From Sphingobium lactosutens DS20 (GTDB lineage Bacteria; Pseudomonadota; Alphaproteobacteria; Sphingomonadales; Sphingomonadaceae): a stretch of 64,000 bases of DNA. Position numbers and translations under genes: made by a program. The number at the start of each line of letters is the position of its first letter. Position 1 is the stretch's first letter. Under the pieces are notes generated by a model, which saw only the letters and a program-made list of their open reading frames with translations, did not search any database and was not told where the DNA came from. The stretch lies in the NCBI RefSeq assembly GCF_000445105.1, contig NZ_ATDP01000098.1:62001-126000 (forward strand). The letters are read 5' to 3'. This document shows positions 59,039-64,000 of the stretch, in pieces.

Positions 59039-59275
59039 ATGCGCTATCTGTCGGGGCTGATGTTTCTGACGCTGCTCAATGGGTGCGGATCATCGGAGAG
59101 CGACGGCGTGGGCGGCGTCAGCGCGAGCGACGCGCGCGCCCTCAATGAAGCTGCTGCGATGCTGGACGCGCGCGTCGGCGTGACGGACGACAAGGCGGGG
59201 GATCTCAATCCCGCAGCGCGCATGGCGGCGGACCGTCAGCGCGGCCAGGCGCCGGAGAGCAAGCCGGCACAATGA
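59039..59275 (+). CDS. Small lipoprotein, unknown function
   Basis: A 78-residue lipoprotein: MRYLSGLMFLTLLNGCGSSE with lipobox LNGC (Cys16), then a Gly/Ser-rich stretch, the helical DARALNEAAAMLDARVGVTD and a low-complexity tail. Family not recognised; similar small lipoproteins with a LNEAAAMLD core are frequent in sphingomonads. Start ATG 59039 comes 17 bases after the preceding terminator; no clear promoter was identified. Terminator follows at 59274-59308. Confidence 0.6.
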   Translation: MRYLSGLMFLTLLNGCGSSESDGVGGVSASDARALNEAAAMLDARVGVTDDKAGDLNPAARMAADRQRGQAPESKPAQ

Positions 59276-59308
59276 AGGGCCGCCCCGGCGGGGGACGGCC
59301 CTTCCTTT
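59274..59308 (+). terminator. Rho-independent terminator-like hairpin
   Basis: Arms GAAGGGCCG (59274-59282) and CGGCCCTTC (59296-59304), 9 bp, around a 13-base loop, then a short CTTT. Lies between two convergent genes. Confidence 0.55.
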
Positions 59309-59326
59309 ACTGCCAGCCAGGCTGGC

Positions 59327-59737
59327 TTAGCAGTTGCGGTCGATCGCGCGACCGGCAAGGGCGCCGACGCCAGCGCCGATGATCGCGCCAGCCGTACCGT
59401 CGCCACGACCGTAGCGACCCGAATTGCGACCGACCTCATTACCGAGCAGGCCACCGGCGATCGCGCCGATGATGGTGCCGCCCGTGCCATTATCCCGGCA
59501 GCGATAGCCGCCACGATAGCCGCGATAATAATTGTTGCGGTAATAGCGCTCGCCGCGATAGCCGCGATAATGGTCACCGCGATAGCCGCGATACCCCCGA
59601 TTATATCCGCGATAATGATCGCCCCGGTCATAGCCGCGATAATGGTCGCGGGCCATGGCGGGCGTGGCGGTGACGGCAAGGGAAGCAGCGCCCATCGCAA
59701 GAGCGGCTCCCATATTTACAAGAAACTTCATCTTCAT
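59327..59737 (-). CDS. Exported glycine-zipper protein with HYRGY repeats
   Basis: A 136-residue protein with a signal peptide (MKMKFLVNMGAALAMGAASL, cleavage near AMA-R). The first half of the mature part is a run of HYRGY/NRGYRGYR-type units (residues about 30-75). The second half is a 2TM glycine zipper (GTGGTIIGAIAGGLLGNEVG and GTAGAIIGAGVGALAGRAI) of the SlyB/Rick_17kDa type, ending in a Cys. Such proteins sit in the outer membrane or periplasm. Strong RBS GGAGGAG upstream. No lipobox, unlike typical 17-kDa antigens. Confidence 0.78.
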   Translation of the reverse strand: MKMKFLVNMGAALAMGAASLAVTATPAMARDHYRGYDRGDHYRGYNRGYRGYRGDHYRGYRGERYYRNNYYRGYRGGYRCRDNGTGGTIIGAIAGGLLGNEVGRNSGRYGRGDGTAGAIIGAGVGALAGRAIDRNC

Positions 59738-59928
59738 GGCGGTTGCTCCTCCAGAAAAAATTATCTCATCGGCGAAGCGTCAAGAACGGGATTCGCCATT
59801 GATTGACGTCTTTATGCCCGATCGGGTTTGAGCCATCGCTGAATGGCGCTGTCAGCCAGCGTTCACCTGATGGCGACCCGTCACTGCTTTGCTGCGTCCT
59901 GCCGCATATTGCCCTAAGCGGGGCGGCG

Positions 59929-60918
59929 ATGAGCCGAATCCTGATCATCCTGGCGCTGGCGATGCTGCTATGGCCCGCGCCCCACCCCGGAAAGCCCGCA
60001 GCGGTGCGCGCCGGGACGTTGCTGGTCAGCGCGCGCGCGTTGCCGCTGGACAGCACCGATCCGGCGCGGCGCAGGATCGGCACGCTCACATATCTGGGCG
60101 GGTGGGAGTTGCAGAGCGCCCATCCCGGCTTTGGCGGCATATCCGCATTGCTGGCCGCAGCGCCTGGCGAAATGCTGGCATTGAGCGATTCAGGCATATT
60201 GATGGGATTTCACGTCGGCGACGGACCGCATCTGCGCCGACCGTTCATCGCCCCCCTGCCCGTTCGCCCGCGGGATCGGCACCGGCCATGGTGGGCGTGG
60301 GATTCAGAATCGCTGACCCACGATCCTGCCACGGATCGTTACTGGGTGGGCTTTGAGCTGCAACAGTCCATCTGTCGCTATGGCCCCGGTTTCGCGCGGG
60401 TGGAAGCGTGCCGAACCTGGCCGCAGATCGCCGCCTGGCCCAAGACCGGATCGATCGAATCGCTTGCCCGGTTGCCCGACGGACGCTTCATCGCGATCGG
60501 CGAAATGGGCATGACGGCGGAAGGGCGGCACGAGGCGCTGCTCTTCCCTGGCGATCCGGCCGATGCCGCAACCGGCAATCCCGTCCCGCTGCGCTATACC
60601 CCGCCCCGGGGATACAGGCCGACCGATGCGGTGGCGCTGGACGCGCGCCACTTGCTGGTGCTCCACCGCCGCCTGACGTTGCAGGACCTGTTCACCGCGA
60701 CGATCGCCATCGTCGACCTGCCCCCGATCCTGTCGCCGGGCACGATCCTGAAAGGCCGCACGCTCGCTCGGCTGGCGCCGCCGCTGCTGGCCGACAATTT
60801 CGAAGGAATGACGGTGACGCGCGAAGGGGGGCGGCCGGTCCTGTGGATCATATCCGACGACAATCACGAATTTTTCCAGCGCACCCTGCTGCTGAAATTC
60901 GCCTTGCGGATGATGTGA
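59929..60918 (+). CDS. Esterase-like activity of phytase family protein
   Basis: A 329-residue exported protein: start at 59929 gives MSRILIILALAMLLWPAP. The body matches the phytase-like esterase family (PF13449): RRIGTLTYLGGWELQSAHPG, FGGISALLAAAPGEMLALSD, WAWDSESLTHDPATDRYWVG, GSIESLARLPDGRFIAIGEM, RPTDAVALDARHLLVLHRRL and ADNFEGMTVTREGGRPVLWI. These form a beta-propeller-like fold with acidic loop motifs. Activity in bacteria is unproven. Upstream frame extension to 59803 is rejected since the signal peptide starts here. A rpmB terminator follows. Confidence 0.8.
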   Translation: MSRILIILALAMLLWPAPHPGKPAAVRAGTLLVSARALPLDSTDPARRRIGTLTYLGGWELQSAHPGFGGISALLAAAPGEMLALSDSGILMGFHVGDGPHLRRPFIAPLPVRPRDRHRPWWAWDSESLTHDPATDRYWVGFELQQSICRYGPGFARVEACRTWPQIAAWPKTGSIESLARLPDGRFIAIGEMGMTAEGRHEALLFPGDPADAATGNPVPLRYTPPRGYRPTDAVALDARHLLVLHRRLTLQDLFTATIAIVDLPPILSPGTILKGRTLARLAPPLLADNFEGMTVTREGGRPVLWIISDDNHEFFQRTLLLKFALRMM

Positions 60919-60941
60919 CCGCTGGCTCCGCGAAAGGACGC

Positions 60942-60968
60942 AAAAAAGCGGCCCGTTCCCAGGCCGCT
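60942..60968 (-). terminator. Rho-independent terminator of rpmB
   Basis: On the minus strand, AGCGGCC and GGCCGCT pair over 7 bp around an 8-base loop, then a run of six T (plus-strand A run 60942-60947). It lies 26 bases beyond the rpmB stop at 60995. Confidence 0.8.
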
Positions 60969-60994
60969 CATTCACCGAAACGAATCGGACAGGA

Positions 60995-61288
60995 TCAGGC
61001 CGCGGCGGCGGCCTTCTTCTTGACGATGTCGCGCTTGAGGCGACGGGCCTTGAGCGAGAGCTTGTCGTCGCTGGTCTTGACCAGCCAGTTGTCGAGGCCG
61101 CCATTATGTTCGACCGAACGCAGGCCATGGGTCGACACGCGCAGCTTCACGGTCGTTTCCAGCGCTTCGGAGATCAGCGAGACGTTCTGCAGGTTGGGCA
61201 GGAACACACGCTTGGTCTTGTTATTGGCGTGGGACACATTGTGACCCACCTGGCGGCCCTTGCCGGTCAGCTCGCAGATGCGCGACAT
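60995..61288 (-). CDS. rpmB: 50S ribosomal protein L28
   Basis: Ribosomal large-subunit protein of 97 residues: [34 protein letters not shown], and the alphaproteobacterial-type C-terminus with KKKAAAAA. The extra N-terminal extension of the frame to 61381 is not used. It is monocistronic, closed by its own terminator, and divergent from the small membrane protein gene. Confidence 0.96.
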   Translation of the reverse strand: MSRICELTGKGRQVGHNVSHANNKTKRVFLPNLQNVSLISEALETTVKLRVSTHGLRSVEHNGGLDNWLVKTSDDKLSLKARRLKRDIVKKKAAAAA

Positions 61289-61432
61289 AGTCTGTTCAAC
61301 CTTTGAATTCGGGTTCGTTCGGAAAGCCGCGCCAATAACGGGATTCCCTGCGGCCGTCAACCCGGATGGGGTGGCACGCAACCCTTTCGCTCAGCGCAGC
61401 GTTTGACCTGGGTTACAGCAAAGGAGGGCGGA

Positions 61433-61654
61433 ATGCGACTCATTGGTGGATTGTTGGTCATTATCCTGCTGGTGCTGGCGGGTGGCATCGCGACCGGATT
61501 CATCGACCTGCAGCGCACGCAATCGGGCAGCCTGCCCGAAGTGTCGGTGCGTGGCGGATCGCTGCCCAAATATGAGGCCAATGTCGCCAAGGTCGAGGTC
61601 GGCACCCGCAACGAAACGGTCGAAGTGCCGACCGTGGATGTGCGCAAGCCCTGA
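61433..61654 (+). CDS. Small membrane-anchored protein, unknown function
   Basis: A 73-residue protein: MRLIGGLLVIILLVLAGGIA is a single membrane segment, followed by a soluble tail TGFIDLQRTQSGSLPEVSVR with GGSLPKYEANVAKVEVGTRN. The strong RBS AAAGGAGGG lies 4-6 bases upstream of ATG 61433, which is why this start is chosen over 61403. I do not recognise a family. It is divergent from rpmB and lies 37 bases upstream of tadA. Confidence 0.65.
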   Translation: MRLIGGLLVIILLVLAGGIATGFIDLQRTQSGSLPEVSVRGGSLPKYEANVAKVEVGTRNETVEVPTVDVRKP

Positions 61655-61691
61655 TATTCCGATCGCCGTTCAGATGCGCTAGGGGCGGATC

Positions 61692-62150
61692 ATGGCTGCG
61701 CCCTTCCCCCTGCCCGCCCCGATGCGCCGTGCGCTGGAACTGGCGCTACGGGCGCAGGAGGCGGAGGAAGTGCCGATCGGCGCTGTGGTGACGCGGAACG
61801 GCGTCATCATTGGCGAGGGCGAGAATCGCAACCGGCGCGATCGCGACCCGACCGCCCATGCGGAGATCGTCGCGATGCGAGCCGCTGCGGCTTATCTTGA
61901 CGATTTTCGACTGACGGGGTGCGACCTGTGGGTGACGCTGGAGCCCTGCCCGATGTGTGCGGGCGCCATTTCCCATGCGCGCATCGCGCGGCTTTATTAC
62001 GGGGCGGCGGACCCCAAGGGCGGCGCGATCGAGCAGGGGCCGCGCCTTTTCATGCAGCCCCAATGCCTGCACCGACCCGAAGTCTATGGCGGGCTTGCCC
62101 AAGCGGACGCGTCAGCTTTGTTGCGCGATTTTTTTGCTGCCCGCCGGTGA
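61692..62150 (+). CDS. tadA: tRNA-specific adenosine deaminase
   Basis: Deaminates A34 to inosine in the wobble position of tRNA-Arg(ACG). The 152-residue product has the cytidine-deaminase-type zinc motifs: TAHAEIVAM (H56, E58) and EPCPMCAGAI (C86, C89), and YGAADPKGGAIEQGPRLF and CLHRPEVYGGLAQ as in TadA. Length and order are normal. Its last 39 bases overlap the convergent membrane protein gene. Confidence 0.93.
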   Translation: MAAPFPLPAPMRRALELALRAQEAEEVPIGAVVTRNGVIIGEGENRNRRDRDPTAHAEIVAMRAAAAYLDDFRLTGCDLWVTLEPCPMCAGAISHARIARLYYGAADPKGGAIEQGPRLFMQPQCLHRPEVYGGLAQADASALLRDFFAARR

Positions 62151-63986
62151 ATAGAGGATGCGGTACAGCTGATAGGGCAAGGTGATGTCGGTATTGAGCC
62201 GCACCGGCACGAGCCAGTCGGGCCGCTGGCCGCGCATCAGGTCTGCGTAAAAGCCGCCGGGGCTGCGTGACTGATAGATGGTGCCTTCGGGGAAATTGGG
62301 ACAGATCAGCAAATAGGTCGCGTGATGCCGGGCGGCGATGGCGCGAAAAGCGGCGGGCTTGCCATCAAAGGCGTGATGGATGTCGAGGATCGTCGCGCCG
62401 TTGCGGTGATAGGGGCCGGCCAGGGCGCTGTGATGCGTCGTCGCCAGGATGCGCGGGCCAAGGTCGACCATGGTGAAGATGGTCGCGGGCGGCAGCTGGT
62501 CCAGCACGGCCAGCGCCGGCAATGTGCGGCACCGGCCATTCGCTTTCTTGATCGCATCGGTGCGAGCAAGCGCGGAGGGGCGCCAAGCCTTTGGCTTTTG
62601 CCCGGTCATGTCCTGATAGACTTTGACCACCTGCGGGTAGAGTGGATAGGCAAAGGCGATGGCGGCGAGCAGAGCGACGCCGGCCGCGCCAGCGATGCGG
62701 GCACGGCGCGATCCGGTCAGCACCGCCGCGACCAGCCGGTGCGCGGCCCAGGCGGCGGGCGGGATGGCGAGCAATTGCGCCGCCGGACCGGCGCGCAGCT
62801 GCCAGAACAGCAAGGCGGTCGAAAAAACCATCATCGCCCCCACGGTCGCCCAGGCCCAGAGCCGTTCGCCGTCGCGCCGCGCGTCCCACAGCGCCCAGAG
62901 CAGGCCGATGAGGCCGGCGGCGGGGATGGCGAGCAACGGCACGACCAGGCTTTGCGCCTGCGCGGTGATCGGCTTGGCCTCGCGAATATTGGCGAGCCAC
63001 AGGCGCTGGAGTTCGGGCGATATCTGATAGGGGCTGAGGCATTGCGGCCAGTTGAGCCAGACGAAAAGGCCAAGCGCGCCGCCGACCAATGCGCCTGCGG
63101 CAAGACGCATGGGCCAGCCCCGCAGCGGCGCGAGCGCCAGCAGCACCATCCCCGCTCCCGCCGCGCCGAACACCGCCACCCAGATGGGCGAGAGGGCGTC
63201 GCAGACCATGGCGCGATTGGCATAGCTGGCAAAGAGCAGGTAGAGGAGCGAGGTCGCGCCCGACAGGCTGAGCGCATAGGCGAGCATGCGGCTTTCCGCG
63301 CCGGGGCGGAATACCCAGCGCAGCGCGATGAGCGCCCCGCCCGCGGCCAGATAGACGATCATTTCCATGCCGATGGCGATGGAGAGCGCGCTGCTGACGC
63401 CGGCCATGATGCCGCCGCGCAGCCGGTTGGTGTCGATCACCCCGGCCAGCATGGTGAGCGCGAGCGCCAGTTGCCAGCCATGATGGTCGATCCGCATCGG
63501 CGCATACATGCCCAGCCCCATCTGCGCGGCGAAGGGCGCGACCACCGCGAGCAGCCAGCCATGCGGCCCGGCGAGCCGCCGGCCGATGAAGCCCAGCGAC
63601 AGCATCAGAAGCAGCAGCGGCAACAAGGGCGCGATGCCGCAGGCCAGGCGATCGGCCATGCCCTGGTCGACAAAGGCGCGGAAGAACAGCATCAGCCCGG
63701 CAATGGGTAGATCGACGAGGCGCGACCAGTGGATATTCGCACCGCCTGGCGGATCGAGCCGATATTGGCGCAGGTCGTACCAGCCCTGCCCCGCCAGCCA
63801 GTCCTTCACCTGGACATAGCGGATATTATCGTCGGTATCGCCGAGCACGAGCCAATAGATCGCCGGCCAGCGCGTCGCCACCATCGCGACGACGGCAACG
63901 ATCCAGATGAGGAAGGTCAGCCATTTCCAGTGACGGCTGGACCAGCGCGCCAGATGACCCGCCAGGATCATCGATTTCGCGCGCAT
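62112..63986 (-). CDS. Polytopic membrane protein, possible STT3/PMT-like (GT-C) glycosyltransferase
   Basis: A 624-residue membrane protein with about twelve hydrophobic segments and a C-terminal soluble domain (about 480-624). The first periplasmic loop carries WLVLGDTDDNIRYVQVKDWL and LDPPGGANIHWSRLVDLPIA, acidic DTDD text reminiscent of the DXD/first-loop motif of STT3/PMT (GT-C) oligosaccharyltransferases, followed by DHHGWQLALALTML. This class is sometimes mislabelled as an AcrB-type transporter; no RND features are visible. Substrate and lipid donor are unknown. The 3' end overlaps tadA by 39 bases; the minus-strand start is near the window end at 63986. Confidence 0.6.
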   Translation of the reverse strand: MRAKSMILAGHLARWSSRHWKWLTFLIWIVAVVAMVATRWPAIYWLVLGDTDDNIRYVQVKDWLAGQGWYDLRQYRLDPPGGANIHWSRLVDLPIAGLMLFFRAFVDQGMADRLACGIAPLLPLLLLMLSLGFIGRRLAGPHGWLLAVVAPFAAQMGLGMYAPMRIDHHGWQLALALTMLAGVIDTNRLRGGIMAGVSSALSIAIGMEMIVYLAAGGALIALRWVFRPGAESRMLAYALSLSGATSLLYLLFASYANRAMVCDALSPIWVAVFGAAGAGMVLLALAPLRGWPMRLAAGALVGGALGLFVWLNWPQCLSPYQISPELQRLWLANIREAKPITAQAQSLVVPLLAIPAAGLIGLLWALWDARRDGERLWAWATVGAMMVFSTALLFWQLRAGPAAQLLAIPPAAWAAHRLVAAVLTGSRRARIAGAAGVALLAAIAFAYPLYPQVVKVYQDMTGQKPKAWRPSALARTDAIKKANGRCRTLPALAVLDQLPPATIFTMVDLGPRILATTHHSALAGPYHRNGATILDIHHAFDGKPAAFRAIAARHHATYLLICPNFPEGTIYQSRSPGGFYADLMRGQRPDWLVPVRLNTDITLPYQLYRILYSPAGSKKIAQQS

Positions 63987-64000
63987 GTCGTGCCGGCTTT

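Noticed and set aside
62112-63986. Labelling the 624-residue membrane protein as an AcrB/RND transporter
   Set aside because: Length, helix layout and lack of the RND large periplasmic loops and proton-relay residues do not fit.
1-64000. tRNA, rRNA, riboswitch, prophage or insertion-sequence features
   Set aside because: Reading the intergenic stretches gave no cloverleaf, rRNA-like block, known riboswitch core, integrase or transposase gene; a covariance-model search would be needed to exclude small RNAs fully.

Overview
The window reads as ordinary, gene-dense chromosome of a high-GC alphaproteobacterium of the order Sphingomonadales (Sphingobium/Sphingomonas-like). This rests on the protein types and gene pairings: secB facing a Tim44-like gene with mltA and smr, an ArsR-methyltransferase regulator heading metF with a methionine synthase split in two, isocitrate lyase divergent from a short-chain-acyl-CoA-type XRE regulator, an entericidin gene behind GGAAC-type (EcfG) promoters, and dispersed palindromes carrying the TTCGACAAGCTCAG / TTCGACTTCGCTCAG cores. 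No rRNA, tRNA, insertion sequence, prophage, plasmid origin or CRISPR array was seen. Nearly all the sequence is coding. The only gene-free stretches above about 300 bases are 4313-4648 (structured RNA and promoters) and 26004-26695 (tandem repeats).

Layout. 1-3161: the 5' part of mraZ with a striking 10-bp-period GGG array upstream, and an operon cysK > small membrane protein > GldG-like membrane protein. 3365-6352: envelope genes (SleB-type hydrolase, entericidin, DUF4136 lipoprotein, TonB-domain protein), with a candidate EcfG-dependent small RNA in the middle. 6375-12279: trpS, murJ, secB, Tim44-like, mltA, smr. 12380-17345: a GGDEF-EAL protein, dapE, cupin, LD-carboxypeptidase, histidine phosphatase. 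17351-23633: CMP-Kdo supply (kdsB with an apparent CTG start, kpsF), a UDP-hexuronate-type epimerase, and two FemAB/BioF2-like acyltransferases around a JmjC/cupin oxygenase. 23677-26003: DUF962, a class A beta-lactamase-like protein, ung. 26696-29824: glyoxylate shunt (icl and its regulator).

29837-41560: TRIC channel, M20 peptidase with glutathione peroxidase, VIT transporter, ThuA protein, ABC-F ATPase, SIMPL protein, DUF389, then a PepSY-like protein with a PhoP/PhoQ-like two-component system, interrupted by a palindromic repeat. 41597-49211: beta-helix protein, AIM24-like protein, metallo-hydrolase, and an operon DUF4230-nadA-DUF2254-nadC-RNase T2. 49212-58555: peptide-binding lipoprotein, OprP-like porin, and the methionine operon sahR-metF-metH(N)-metH(C) with a perfect 20-bp operator palindrome and two palindromic repeats between its genes. 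58742-63986: small repetitive lipoproteins, a glycine-zipper protein, a phytase-like esterase, rpmB, tadA and an STT3/PMT-like membrane protein.

The best leads for something undescribed are: (i) the 4396-4844 locus, where a roughly 95-nt RNA with two C-rich hairpin loops lies between EcfG-type promoters, one of them inside its own terminator stem, just upstream of an entericidin gene; (ii) the acyltransferase-JmjC-acyltransferase cassette next to Kdo genes; (iii) the CTG start of kdsB; and (iv) the MraZ-like operator array.
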